Assembly (NCBI RefSeq): GCF_023277925.1
Contig: NZ_CP063832.1
Span: forward strand, 558,001 to 622,000
Reading direction: 5' to 3'
DNA from: Pseudomonas entomophila
GTDB taxonomy: Bacteria; Pseudomonadota; Gammaproteobacteria; Pseudomonadales; Pseudomonadaceae
Length of the DNA stretch: 64,000 nucleotides
Under the pieces are notes generated by a model. That model saw only the letters and a program-made list of their open reading frames with translations, made no database searches and was not told where the DNA came from. Both the position numbers and the translations under genes were made by a program. Positions 38,301 to 44,478 of the stretch are shown here, one piece after another. Position 1 is the first letter of the stretch; every line of letters starts with the position of its first letter.

Positions 38301-39733
38301 CGGCGGGCGCCAACGAGGCGATGAGCGAAGGCTTGAGCAAGCTGGTCAAGGGTGACAAGCAACTGGAACTGATGGCTTCGCAGTTGGTGGGTCTGACTTC
38401 GGCGGCGATGGTCGGTGGCGACCTGCAGACCGGGATCGACATCGCCAAGGACGCGACGGCGTACAACCGTCAGTTGCACCCTGAGGAGAAGCGCCTGATC
38501 AAGGAGAAGGCGGCTGAACTGACGCGTGAGCGTGGGCAGCCGAAGCTGGAAGGGTTCACCTGGGAAGAGTTGTTGACACTGGCCAGTGACAGCCAGCTGG
38601 ACAACAGCGCCGAGCGTAAATACAACGCCCTGCGCGCCCAACTGCAGGCCAGCTCGCAACAAGGCAACCCACTGACCGCGAAGTTCGACAGTGACATGGA
38701 GTTCGCCAATTTGGTCGTGCGGCAGATGAGCGAGCAGGGCACGCCGCTGCACTGGAAGGATGGCTCGGTCATCACCGCGCATGGCAAGGAGGTGCGGGCG
38801 TTCCAGGCGACGGCCGAGCAGAAGGCGGACAGCCAGCTGTTTGCCAGCAATGGCAGCGGCAGCTTCGGGCCCATCAGTGGCAACCTGCAGGGCGATGTCG
38901 AGCGTTTCGGTGCGGGGACTACGCTGAAGCGTCACTCCGAGATCGGCCTGTTCAATGGGTCAAGCGATGCGTCCGATACGACGATGCAGCGTGTCCGGGA
39001 CTCGACCATTGGCGGGTTGAAGGACTTCACCCTGCTGGATGTGTTGCCGTTGGGCCGTGCGGCCAGTGTCGGCGGCAAAGCGGTTGCGGCCGTCGAAGCC
39101 AAGGTGGCGGAGCAGGTGGGGGAGGCTGTCCTGAAGGGCGGTGCGACCTACGTTGAGAGCAAAGTCATCCAGGCCAATACCACGGTACAGCTGAGCGAGG
39201 CGGTGACGCTGGCGGGCGGGAAGGTGCTGCCCAAAGGCAGTGTGGTGACGGTGGCCGACGATACGATGAAGGTCGTTTACCCGAATGGGGTGAGTGAGAT
39301 AGGGTCGTATGGTAAGGCGGTGGGGCAGCCGTTGGCGTTGCCGGGGGCTAACGGTGCAAAAGGGGCCGCGACGGCCGCTGAAACAGCGACTCAAGTTCCT
39401 GGGCGTGTCCAGTCACGTGTCAACTTGATGACTGGTAACAAAAGTGCAGGTTGGGAGCACGTTGTTAGCCGTCATTTCAATTCAGAAGTGAATGCAAGCC
39501 AGTTCACAGTTTCTCAAGGTGAGCTTCGTATGTTGCTTAAAAGTAAAGAGGTGGTTGGTGCTCCCGTAATCAGAACACTCGAAAGCGCACAGGGTATTAG
39601 ATATGTCCGAGAAATAAATCTTGCTCAGCCTGTCGGTGTTGATAAATTCAGTGGTCAGCCAACCTCTACCATGACTGTACTTACTGATAAGTTGGGAAAT
39701 TTAATTACAGCTACTCCGGGGGTTATCAAGTGA
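26366..39733 (+). CDS. cdiA: CdiA-type giant two-partner-secreted exoprotein with C-terminal toxin
   Basis: The protein has 4455 residues. N-terminus: MDVRQFTFLARQPS (an ATG at 26375 is an equally plausible start), a signal near MADGIVVNG, and the TPS secretion domain with NPYGITCNGCGFLNT at residue 159. From about residue 380 to 2600 are dozens of filamentous-haemagglutinin repeats built on LDNRGG or LDNSGG, forming a long beta-helix. Around 3250-3650 are the second repeat type (GRDV, GRDL, AGQDL). A pretoxin region follows with a glycine/alanine-rich translocation-like part (GQGAMLAIIIVVTVLTAG) and a DUF637-like part (VLTGMASNGAVSFINN). The variable tip begins after LPGANGAKG at about residue 4333. 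It is the effector stick of a contact-dependent inhibition system: it should bind neighbouring cells and deliver the tip. The usual VENN boundary motif was not seen. Confidence 0.9.
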   Translation: MPDMDVRQFTFLARQPSAALKPRDTFWGLSKRGLAFMLANMMFWQPLVAMADGIVVNGSATRVGQAGNGVPVINIATPNAAGLSHNRFSDYNVGQQGVILNNATERTQATQLGGFVVGNDQLQGRAANVILNEVNGTRPSQLNGYTEVAGQSAHVIVANPYGITCNGCGFLNTPRATLTTGQPVIENGQVQRYQVEQGSVAIEGAGLNASNVDQFEIITRSARINAQLQARHLAVVAGANDVDAQSLKATARAANPADAPQLAIDSSALGGMYAGAITLVGTEAGVGVKLDGQLIASGGDIQLDANGQLRLAEAKAEQGAVTIAAGQLDARGAVYAGTDVRVKTQGDLDNRQTLAAAGRVNLDSGGRLSNHGIVEAGVNPDSSRNATGDVQLRAQHLDNRGQSVVASRDLHVSASQTLDNQGGTLSAQRKLTASAETLDNRGGGRLLSASQSDLQATRLNNGQGGLIKADGAIDAKVGHLDNNAGELSSQGVLSAQVASLDNQAGTLTAGQQLNLVASGALNNQAKGRITGKQVLNLSVGQFDNRGGIVSAEGTLHIGGTRLDNREGGLVSSGQAMSLAVQALDNRAGEVSSVTDLTVAGSELDNSSGGRLLASGDMHLTLQRLDNHLKGLVSGQQAVELHAARLDNSEQGSLYAKRELSMQLSAGLNNRQGTLRSDAGLTLQAASADNDGGRASSAAPLVLSTTGAFSNQKGELLSAGTVTLNSASLDNRGGTLRGDGSVQVTTGALDNRQGQLTSAERLKLVAAQVDNRQAGHIASTQALDASVSGLDQQEGGKLYSTEGLTLDLRGGYLNNATGLINAHGPLVFKQLAQVDNQSGEISSQQGFTLTARGLDNSGGKLLSEQALNIRLEQALRNVKGEVSAAGLSATAASLDNSNGVFGSRQGLDLTLAGELLNVKGEVSSAGVGVIDVATLNNRNGQVEADTRLVLTSHGALLNQGGTLGGKHHVQVNAASLDNSHAGSLFSDGGLTVKVDGLLDNQAQGSIQTHGVNDLQAAQLDNRGGTLRANQGQVLRVGQLDNREGVLNSKQGLTLSGQHLRNQQGLVSAEGPVTLTLDAIDNDKGRISSKHDLRATVGVLAQQGGELVAQGDLALTGSRLDNRDGGMVGAKKALTLTVERIDNRAGELSSQTGTELTGQHLDNSAGKLLAGTTLQLTVAELINQAKGLVFGQAVHLTGDRLDNAGGSFGAGKTLTLQLAAGLDNSAGKLTSEGTLDLHGQRIDNSDGRLSSGGALKVVSTGELINQGGVVESAQALTLTSASLDNRRQGLLKSEGAAIVDSGRFDNRDGGRLIAAGSLDLKATQLDNDGRIASAGLLTANLGGLKQQGGELSSSTQLDLDMNGADLHNAGVINAPLLVLKQLGGVDNQHGEISSQHAFTLAARSLDNSHGKLVSDQALTLRIEQLLSNLAGRISANGLDSRSASLANADGVISSQGGLQVTADGLLDNQHGTLVGDGATQVHASHLDNQGGSLHGKGALSLETTRLDNQDGKLVGTDTLRISAANLDNRNGLIGATKALELEVASLDNRAGELTSNTDLSVTGQTLDNSDGGVVTADQHLNLGVAQLLNSNGGKLSGQRFTLTGTGLDNNGGSLRSQQPLVLRLAGELDNRDGLLSSEGTLVLEAASLDNRQGRLSSAKDLKVEVTGQLLNQHGELVTDGTLALRSAGLENQDGRLSGKGATTLTTGTLNNQGGRLDSGDTLNLTTGQLNNGGSIGSAKGLTASVSGLDQQGGKLFSDAGLTLDLHKGQLNNQGGLINALGPLQLDNLAGVSNHEGEISSAQAFTFAAQHLDNAQGKLLSNQGLTLRIAQLLDNTKGLIGAASLDARAATVDNRGGTLSSRGDLLLTSDGRLDNRDQGLISANQALTLRTMALDNSANGLVNSQGRLELHSASLDTGSGGEVSAKGAMALDLGAIALAGGRLVGEDAVTLDLNGNDLDNRKGKILVQGPLTLERLGAINNQGGELSSQQALTLTTDLLDNTDGKLISSQVLTINAASLLNQNGLVSGWKGLAVTGASVDNRHHGTLSSRNGALDVQLSGALLNSAAGALVSQGRLSVAAASLDNTAGILSSGAGQSLTIAGELNNGAGGLIDSGAELGLQATTLDNQGGTVNGQQAMTVTATDLRNQGGTLASNGGLTLDLLGKLENANGKLASGGPLLLQRATQVDNQGGQIASQGLLTLLAGSLDNRQHGTVVSKGRMAITTTGILRNDADGLIYSEGADLQVTAARLSNRGGLMQGQGGLNLTIDGELDNQGGKLLASTGDVDVKASTLNNQGGTLASLKGLLRIEANQKLLNGQDGAGKGGVLHGQRLDLTAGSIDNQHGRIAAQNGDALINTATLVNTNGGLYASNLLKLKGTTLDNSAGQIAAGRVELALDGQLGNRAGVIETDSTLAVKASGVDNQGGQLRALGVDGKTDLQIGGVFDNRNGQLETRNTDFTLNVAGLRNQGGSLLHGGAGTFDVATANLLDAGGNVLTRGGLTLTADTWTNSSVIQAGRLTLNVNQLNQTAQGQLLASDRLVGTGGNWNNDGLIASDGSAQLTLAGRYSGNGRYSSLGDLGLSAGQLDLGAAGSVASGQDTTVNVAGQLNNAGRLTAADNLTLTAGGVTNSGTLASGEDLTLTTPVLLNSKGLITSGGDMRLLAASFTNSYADVYGLGNVLIARDPSQAKADLLDNRSGTIESGRNLTINATTVNNLRDVFDHTEPEKKSIKITELDCNLIPGPGCDFRKKGRRNGLWQIDEVDSLTVTRSSAAANLNSGADLLINAQVLNNSSSAISATGNLTANAVTINNKGLQAQETKTTRKFVSHVKQIHGAIPAAAAFNARNATKPSATVEADLSNFLSLMGGGMIAREVTTLNGDGQAYDAVIQAGGNVALNAAQNINNSVVRSHYAYIAAGRTKTDTGAGSGYSTAVSINAQLPPDLAQQQVNPVTLPGFSLPTSQNGLFRLSEQGASSAQAAQGSSTAQHWTLGGASVDLAQRQQQPDSQGRTLQLDAVTPLAASTREVTVAAREAAGIDTRASVIEVAGVGSADVGTLQPVRSQPGAITRVEGIEAQAPLAVAEPTPSVVAVVEPAQVPTLVASQAITRVQGLPERQAQPQPHKYLVETNPALTELKQFMSSDYLLANLGYNPDQSAKRLGDGFYEQRLIRDAVMARTGQRFIDGQNTDEKLFKYLMDNAIKSKQQLNLAVGVSLSAEQVAALTHDIVWLEKTTVRGEEVLAPVLYLAHANQRLAPNGALIAGNNVNLIAGQNLDNAGTLRALEKLTGTVGNDLVNSGLIEAGGRLDVLAGNNIVNKAGGIIAGRDVSLVATNGSVLNERSVTVHESSDGVLSERTDFLDSAARIEAANDLSVKAGRDVISSASVLQSGRDLTLQAGRDLSLGVVEQVGSHANAAARHNSSTITQHGSAVLAGRDISAVAGRDLAAIASQIEAKRDVAMSAGAGLSLISAANEQHSAVNTKKVKAREDHVQQVSTTVKAGGDVALIAGQDLAMSASRVEAGDEAYLVAGGRLGLLAAEDSDYSLYDKKKKGSFGSKKTQRDEVTKVTQVGSEVISGGNQTLQSGGDQLYQAAKLDSGQDITIASGGAVTFEAVKDLHQESHQKSKSDLAWTSAKGKGHTDETLRQTQMVAQGELAIRAVDGLNIDIKQIDQKSVHQAINAMVQADPKLAWLKDAEQRGDVDWRQVQELHDSFKYSNSSLGQGAMLAIIIVVTVLTAGAASAAVGSAAGATAGSGSVMAAAGTATAATTTTATAAAATTAAASTAATAAATTAAATTAATTAATTTVAAGWGNVMASSVLTGMASNGAVSFINNGGNLGATFKDVTSSQSLRGYATGALTAGFTAGVLDNAFGVTGDNVNRVTKGFDLSKLSDIGKFTAYSAAQGAAQASFSTALQGGSLKDNLRNSLASQAQGVLRGVAFNAVGDFASDHKWANASVEKTALHALVGGLLSEAAGKGFATGALAAGANEAMSEGLSKLVKGDKQLELMASQLVGLTSAAMVGGDLQTGIDIAKDATAYNRQLHPEEKRLIKEKAAELTRERGQPKLEGFTWEELLTLASDSQLDNSAERKYNALRAQLQASSQQGNPLTAKFDSDMEFANLVVRQMSEQGTPLHWKDGSVITAHGKEVRAFQATAEQKADSQLFASNGSGSFGPISGNLQGDVERFGAGTTLKRHSEIGLFNGSSDASDTTMQRVRDSTIGGLKDFTLLDVLPLGRAASVGGKAVAAVEAKVAEQVGEAVLKGGATYVESKVIQANTTVQLSEAVTLAGGKVLPKGSVVTVADDTMKVVYPNGVSEIGSYGKAVGQPLALPGANGAKGAATAAETATQVPGRVQSRVNLMTGNKSAGWEHVVSRHFNSEVNASQFTVSQGELRMLLKSKEVVGAPVIRTLESAQGIRYVREINLAQPVGVDKFSGQPTSTMTVLTDKLGNLITATPGVIK
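27500..34150 (+). repeat. Haemagglutinin repeat tract inside cdiA
   Basis: Degenerate coding repeats of roughly 60 bases encode LDNxGG..L.S...L.L motifs over about 6.6 kb. Codon-level similarity between repeats makes the tract prone to recombination and is also the source of long spurious reverse-strand frames. Confidence 0.85.
37619..37770 (+). repeat. Ala/Thr low-complexity tract in CdiA
   Basis: About 50 codons encode almost only Ala and Thr (GCN/ACN alternation) between the hydrophobic pretoxin segment and the DUF637-like segment. It is probably a flexible linker grown by slippage of GCG-ACC-type units. Confidence 0.8.
39364..39733 (+). other. Variable C-terminal toxin tip CT1 of CdiA
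   Basis: After LPGANGAKG the sequence changes abruptly from GC-rich to AT-rich and the protein becomes a small domain of about 120 residues: GWEHVVSRHF, ASQFTVSQGELRMLL, IRYVREINL and TVLTDKLGNLITATPG. A His-bearing helix followed by beta strands and a terminal Thr-rich strand recalls BECR-fold RNase toxins (the barnase/EndoU/colicin D group), but I cannot assign a family. The toxin role is inferred from its position and from the overlapping downstream gene. Confidence 0.6.
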
Positions 39734-40071
39734 AACTAATTGGGAGCCTTGTTGAGCAGGATTTTCGTGAGGAGCTTTCTAAATCATGGGATGGGCTTAG
39801 AAGTCAGGGTAGTAGAGTGCTGTCAATTTTACAAAGTAGGCTGGGGGGTATTAATAGCGCTTTTGTGCTGAGCTGGACGCCTGAGCAGGCAGAGGATTTG
39901 TATATAATAATGGTTAATGGGGTTTATGTGGTTTGGCTTGAGGCTTTAAGAGAGAGTGGGGAGTTGGTAAGTTTTGAGATGACCACTGTAAAAGAATATG
40001 AGAAATCGCTTCGCTCTCGGCAGCATAAAATTAAATTGGCGGTTGCGCTTGATTTGGCAGGTAGGCTTTAA
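39730..40071 (+). CDS. cdiI: Candidate immunity protein of CdiA tip CT1
   Basis: The 113-residue protein starts at a GTG that overlaps the cdiA stop codon (GTGA), so it is translationally coupled to the toxin. It is AT-rich like the toxin tip, has no signal peptide, and shows no family I recognise (WTPEQAEDLYIIMVNGVYVVWLEALRESGELVSFE looks like an alpha/beta immunity fold). In CDI systems the gene directly after cdiA encodes the cytosolic inhibitor of the toxin tip. A second copy with 11 amino-acid differences lies at 44475-44816. Confidence 0.75.
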   Translation: MKLIGSLVEQDFREELSKSWDGLRSQGSRVLSILQSRLGGINSAFVLSWTPEQAEDLYIIMVNGVYVVWLEALRESGELVSFEMTTVKEYEKSLRSRQHKIKLAVALDLAGRL

Positions 40072-40159
40072 TATTAATTGCCGGCTATTGAAGGTGCTGT
40101 TATCGCTGGCGAATATCTTCGGGAAAAGGGGGCGGGACGCGGGAAAAGGGGACGGATTT

Positions 40160-41673
40160 GAATGGCACTTACTTAACATGCTTCGGATGCCCATATCTTC
40201 TGATCTCTGCCCTTGCTGATCGACGTGGCTTGGTCAGCAAGGGGTAGGCCTGAGGCCTTCGTTTTATGGCCCGAGGCTCGACACGACCAGGCCGGTTGCC
40301 CACACGCCTTTGAGCAATCAGCATCAGCAAATCTGCTAATTGATCTTCCCCATCACCGTAGCTGCGCTGTCGTAGCGCCAGCCATAGCTGGAGACTGTGC
40401 TTGAAACTCAGCTCGCGGGGCAAGCAATCGGCCATTAACGCCGATTGCGACATGAGCATCCGGATCAGGTTGTGTGCCAGCAGATAGACCCACAGCTCCT
40501 TGACCGCCATCCCTGGGGTTTTGCAGCTCAGTTTCCCCAATCCCAACGTTGCCTTCAGGTTTCGCAAATCCAGTTCGACATGCCAGCGTCCTTTGTAGAG
40601 CGACCTGAGGGCTGACTTGGGTGTTTGTTTTGGGCATTGCAACGTTGTCACCAGGATCTTTCCACCGGCCTTCAGCTCTCTCACCGTCAGCCTCTGCGGC
40701 GCCTGTTCATAGTGCGCCATGCTCATCCATGGCGGCCTGCATGCAGGCTTTTTCAGCTCGATCAAATGGTCATCCGATCCGAGACGTTGTCCTAAAGCAA
40801 AATCAGTACTGCGCCGCCGCGCTCCATATTGTTCGAACACGCCATCGATGCCCCTTCGCTGCAGCTCACACAACAGAAAGTAAGTGGCGTAATAGGCATC
40901 GCCCAACAGAATATCGCCTGTTTTCAGCACATTGAGCATTGACCTGAGCAAGGTCTGTTCATCGCCGCCTTTGCCTCTGAAGCGGCCCAAAGCAGCGTCC
41001 AGAACGGTACCGCTACATAGACAGACAATGCCAACCATTCGGCAGAGTGGGAAACCCAGGCCGACCTTCTGCCCCCGTGATTGTGGATATGCAACCTGAT
41101 TGGCAGCCGTGTCGGGCATCGAAACGGTTGTTCCATCAACAAGACGCACGGGCCGTCCCCTCCAACGCCACGACGAGGGGGCTTGATCACTGATCGATGA
41201 AGCCGTGTGACGAACCAGTGTTGAGACCATCTCCACCGGTAGGCGCTGTCTGGCTCTGCAGAAGGCGCCTGTACGAGTGCTGTTGGGCTTCATACCGTTG
41301 CAGGATCGCTTGATGGAAAAGTCATTGACCGCCTGCTGGCAGGAGCGATCAGCATTCATTGCTTGAGCCAGGAACATCGAGAGCGTTTCAGTCGGTGGGA
41401 ATAGGCGCTCTCGATGTGCTGGCAACGCTGACTCGACACGCTTTAGCAGTTCGGGGGCCATGAGGAGATCGAAAAATGCCTGAGCGTCACTGGTCGAAGC
41501 ATGGTGGCGAAAACGCTGCTGTTGATGCTGAAGGATTTGACGTCTACGATCCATTCTGGGCTGCGTCCTTGGCTTAATGGTGTGTGTTCGCAACTATCAC
41601 CGTAGACCAAGGCCAGCCCTTCTTCATTTTTTTCTTATGGATCAAAGGGTTGATGGCTAAGTAAGTGCCATTC
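40160..41673 (-). mobile_element. Complete IS4-family insertion sequence (1514 bp)
   Basis: The ends are inverted repeats GAATGGCACTTACTTA (40160-40175) and its complement (41658-41673). Direct repeats GGGACGGATTT (40149-40159 and 41674-41684) flank it, an 11-bp target duplication in the range known for IS4 elements. It contains one transposase gene on the reverse strand. It is inserted after the first cdiI gene, in a copy of the dispersed GGGGACGGATTT motif. Confidence 0.9.
40169..41593 (-). CDS. IS4-family transposase
   Basis: The 474-residue DDE transposase shows the first Asp in VRLVDGTTVSMPD, the second in GDAYYATYF, and the IS4 signature YKGRWHVELDLRNLK, which fits Y-(2)-R-(3)-E-(6)-K. 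The N-terminal third (ALPAHRERLFPPTETLSMFLAQAMNAD...) is the usual DNA-binding part. It fills the element almost completely: the stop codon lies inside the left terminal repeat. All catalytic residues are present, so it may be active. Confidence 0.92.
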   Translation of the reverse strand: MRTHTIKPRTQPRMDRRRQILQHQQQRFRHHASTSDAQAFFDLLMAPELLKRVESALPAHRERLFPPTETLSMFLAQAMNADRSCQQAVNDFSIKRSCNGMKPNSTRTGAFCRARQRLPVEMVSTLVRHTASSISDQAPSSWRWRGRPVRLVDGTTVSMPDTAANQVAYPQSRGQKVGLGFPLCRMVGIVCLCSGTVLDAALGRFRGKGGDEQTLLRSMLNVLKTGDILLGDAYYATYFLLCELQRRGIDGVFEQYGARRRSTDFALGQRLGSDDHLIELKKPACRPPWMSMAHYEQAPQRLTVRELKAGGKILVTTLQCPKQTPKSALRSLYKGRWHVELDLRNLKATLGLGKLSCKTPGMAVKELWVYLLAHNLIRMLMSQSALMADCLPRELSFKHSLQLWLALRQRSYGDGEDQLADLLMLIAQRRVGNRPGRVEPRAIKRRPQAYPLLTKPRRSARAEIRRYGHPKHVK

Positions 41674-41744
41674 GGGACGGATTTATTTTCCTACTCTAAT
41701 TTCAGCCTTTTGTGGTGAGAAAAGGGAGAAAAGGGGGCGGATTT

Positions 41745-42551
41745 GAATGGCACTTACTTAACATGCTTCGGATGCCCATATCTTCTGATCTCTGCCCTTG
41801 CTGATCGACGTGGCTTGGTCAGCAAGGGGTAGGCCTGAGGCCTTCGTTTTATGGCCCGAGGCTCGACACGACCAGGCCGGTTGCCCACACGCCTTTGAGC
41901 AATCAGCATCAGCAAATCTGCTAATTGATCTTCCCCATCACCGTAGCTGCGCTGTCGTAGCGCCAGCCATAGCTGGAGACTGTGCTTGAAACTCAGCTCG
42001 CGGGGCAAGCAATCGGCCATTAACGCTGATTGCGACATGAGCATCCGGATCAGGTTGCGTGCCAGCAGATAGACCCACAGCTCCTTGACCGCCATCCCTG
42101 GGGTTTTGCAGCTCAGTTTCCCCAATCCCAACGTTGCCTTCAGGTTTCGCAAATCCAGTTCGACATGCCAGCGTCCTTTGTAGAGCGACCTGAGGGCTGA
42201 CTTGGGTGTTTGTTTTGGGCATTGCAACGTTGTCACCAGGATCTTTCCACCGGCCTTCAGCTCTCTCACCGTCAGCCTCTGCGGCGCCTGTTCATACTGC
42301 GCCATGCTCATCCATGGTGGCCTGCATGCAGGCTTTTTCAGCTCGATCAAATGGTCATCCGATCCGAGACGTTGTCCTAAAGCAAAATCAGTACTGCGCC
42401 GCCGTGCTCCATATTGTTCGAACACGCCATCGATGCCCCTTCGCTGCAGCTCACACAACAGAAAGTAAGTGGCGTAATAGGCATCGCCCAACAGAATATC
42501 GCCTGTTTTCAGCACATTGAGCATTGACCTGAGCAAGGTCTGTTCATCGCC
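41745..42551 (-). mobile_element. Truncated second IS4-family copy
   Basis: The sequence repeats the complete element from its left end (GAATGGCACTTACTTAACATG) with very few changes for 807 bases, then stops in mid-transposase after TGTTCATCGCC and runs directly into a duplicated cdiA segment at 42552. The right terminal repeat is missing, so it cannot move by itself. Confidence 0.9.
41754..42551 (-). pseudogene. 5'-truncated IS4 transposase gene
   Basis: Only the C-terminal part of the transposase remains. It keeps GDAYYATYF and the YKGRWHVELDLRNLK signature but has lost the first catalytic Asp and the DNA-binding part. The remaining frame is intact, which suggests a recent truncation. Confidence 0.88.
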
Positions 42552-43756
42552 TCAAGGAGAAGGCGGCAGAGCTGACGCGTGAGCGTGGGCAGCCGAAGCT
42601 GGAAGGGTTCACCTGGGAAGAGTTGCTGACACTGGCCAGTGACAGCCAGCTGGACAACAGTGCCGAGCGTAAATACAACGCCCTGCGCGCCCAACTGCAG
42701 GCCAGCTCGCAACAAGGCAACCCACTGACCGCGAAGTTCGACAGTGACATGGACTTCGCCAACTCGGTCGTGCGGCAGATGAGCGAGCAGGGCACGCCGC
42801 TGCACTGAAAGGATGGCTCGGTCATCACCGCGCATGGCAAGGAGGTGCGGGCGTTCCAGGCGACAGCCGAGCAGAAGGCGGACAGCCAGTTGTTTGCCAG
42901 CAATGGCAGCGGCAGCTTCGGGCCCATCAGTGGCAACCTGCAGGGCGATGTCGAGCGCTTCGATGCGGGGACGGCGCTGAAGCGTTACTCCGAGATCGGC
43001 CTGTTCAATGGGTCAAGCGATGCATCTGACTGGACGATGGAGCGTGTTCGGTCCGATGCGGTTGCCGGGGTGAATAACCTCACCCAGGACCTGCTGGGAG
43101 TGTTGCCGTTAGGCCGTGCGGCCAGTGTCGGTGGCAAAGCGGCTGCGGCCGTTGAAGCCAAGTTGGCGGAGCAGGTGGGGGAGGCTGTCCTGAAGGGCGG
43201 TGCGACCTACGTTGAGAGCAAAGTCATCCAGGCCAATACCACGGTACAGCTGAGCGTGGCGGTGACGCTGGCGGGCGGGAAGGTGCTGCCCAAAGGCAGT
43301 GTGGTGACGGTGGCCGACGATACGATGAAGGTCGTTTACCCGAATGGGGTGAGTGAGATAGGGTCGTATGGCAAGGCGGTGGGGCAGCCGTTGGCGTTGC
43401 CGGGGGCTAACGGTGCAAAAGGAATAGAAATTGCATCAGGTAAGTTTGACTATCTGTTTGGCCGTGTTGCTAGTAACTCCCATAATGCTGCCCGTTCGAA
43501 TCAGCTAGCGCTTGAAATGAAGAGACTTGGTGTTCCAGACAATGCTGCTGGTCGTCAAATGCTGACTGAACACTTGACGCTTTCTGCCAAAGCCGAGGGT
43601 AATGTGATGAGTACTTTCTCCAACCAGTACGGAAAATTTGAGGTCAGAGAGTCCTTGTTCATGGGGCCATCAGGTAAGGCTGCTAATTTCCAGAGCACGT
43701 TCCAGGTTCTTGATGATGGAACTCGTAAGCTCAGCACAGTCATACCACTTCACTGA
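42552..43756 (+). pseudogene. Orphan cdiA 3' module with a different toxin tip (CT2)
   Basis: From 42552 to 43422 the sequence duplicates cdiA 38499-39363 (pretoxin, ending LPGANGAKG), with scattered substitutions and one 6-bp insertion. It then switches to an unrelated tip of about 110 residues (GKFDYLFGRVASNSHNAAR, AAGRQMLTEHL, FSNQYGKFEVRESLFMGP, ending STVIPLH). The family function is unknown to me. There is no secretion domain. An in-frame stop (TGG to TGA, 42806-42808) interrupts the pretoxin part; translation could restart at GTG 42845, although AAGGAG lies too close to it for good initiation. It probably serves as a silent cassette that could recombine into cdiA. Confidence 0.8.
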
Positions 43757-43766
43757 GGAGACCCCA

Positions 43767-44114
43767 ATGGAATTTCCAAGTACAAATGACTTTTTGGAGG
43801 AGTTTGGTATCGAGCCTGTTGAGGTAGATCCAGGCTTGGCTCTATGTCGCTATATAAAGAAGTCAAAAGATAGTGGGCTTGAAGTTGATATTTCTTTTAG
43901 TGCTGTAATGGAGTCATTTCAGGTGGTCCTAAGGCTTGCTACACATGAGTTGGCAATTGTTTCCTCGGAAAATGTAAAGTCTATTGAACTGGTGCGGGAT
44001 AGTTCGGGGGCAGGGGTTCGTGTTGTTTTTGATATTTGTGAGTCGACTTCAGAGGCTAGGGTGATATTTGAACCTGAAGTGAGTTGTCGATGGTGGGTAT
44101 TGCGTAATGTGTAG
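43767..44114 (+). CDS. Candidate immunity protein for orphan tip CT2
   Basis: The 115-residue protein (MEFPSTNDFLEEFGIEPVEVDPG...) begins 10 bases after the CT2 stop with GAGGAG upstream. It is AT-rich, has no signal peptide or membrane segment, and is acidic, as many CDI immunity proteins are. The position directly after a toxin tip is the main evidence. If the CT2 tip is silent, this gene may still protect the cell against relatives that deploy CT2. Confidence 0.65.
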   Translation: MEFPSTNDFLEEFGIEPVEVDPGLALCRYIKKSKDSGLEVDISFSAVMESFQVVLRLATHELAIVSSENVKSIELVRDSSGAGVRVVFDICESTSEARVIFEPEVSCRWWVLRNV

Positions 44115-44131
44115 GGGGAAAGGGGGGATTT

Positions 44132-44200
44132 GAATGGCACTTACTTAGCAATCAATCCTTTGATTAGTAAGAAGAAATGAAGAAGGGCTGGCCTTAGTCC
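44132..44200. mobile_element. Solo IS4-type end (right-end type)
   Basis: GAATGGCACTTACTTAGCAATC... through AAGAAGGGCTGGCCTT resembles the inverted right end of the complete IS. No transposase is attached. GGGGGGATTT lies immediately before it. Confidence 0.65.
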
Positions 44201-44236
44201 CTGGTTTTGCCGAATTTGACCGGGAAATGGGGACGC

Positions 44237-44415
44237 GGGAAAAGGGGGCAGATTTATTTTCCTACTCTAATTTTTGCTCTTGAGGCTCCGTAGAACGCAA
44301 GTGATTGTGTCGGGTCGTATACGAATTTGCGTGGGTCAAGGGCAGACGCATTGAGCGGAGGAAGCCGGGTAGGTCGAAATTAGAGTAGATCAAATAAATC
44401 TGTCCCCATTTTCCC
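44237..44415. mobile_element. MITE-like element, copy 1 (179 bp)
   Basis: The two ends are long imperfect inverted repeats of about 36 bp: GGGAAAAGGGGGCAGATTT...CTACTCTAATTT on the left and the inverse ...AAATTAGAGTAG...AAATCTGTCCCC on the right. The 105-base core (GTGATTGTGTCGGGTCGTAT..., GGAAGCCGGGTAGGTCG) has no gene. A second copy lies at 45026. It ends exactly where the leftover cdiA tail resumes. Confidence 0.75.
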
Positions 44416-44478
44416 ATGACTGTACTTACTGATAAGTTAGGAAATTTAGTTACAGCTACTCCGGGGGTTATCAAGTGA
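44416..44478 (+). pseudogene. Remnant of the CT1 toxin tip (last 20 codons)
   Basis: MTVLTDKLGNLVTA... to the stop repeats the end of cdiA almost exactly (one Ile to Val change). The rest of this toxin copy is missing; the MITE-like element abuts it on the left. It overlaps the following immunity gene copy by GTGA, just as in the intact locus. Confidence 0.85.

Noticed and set aside
43638..43766. Longer version of the CT2 immunity gene starting inside the CT2 tip
   Set aside because: The ATG at 43767 has GAGGAG directly upstream and follows the toxin stop in the usual CDI arrangement; the extension overlaps the toxin in another frame.
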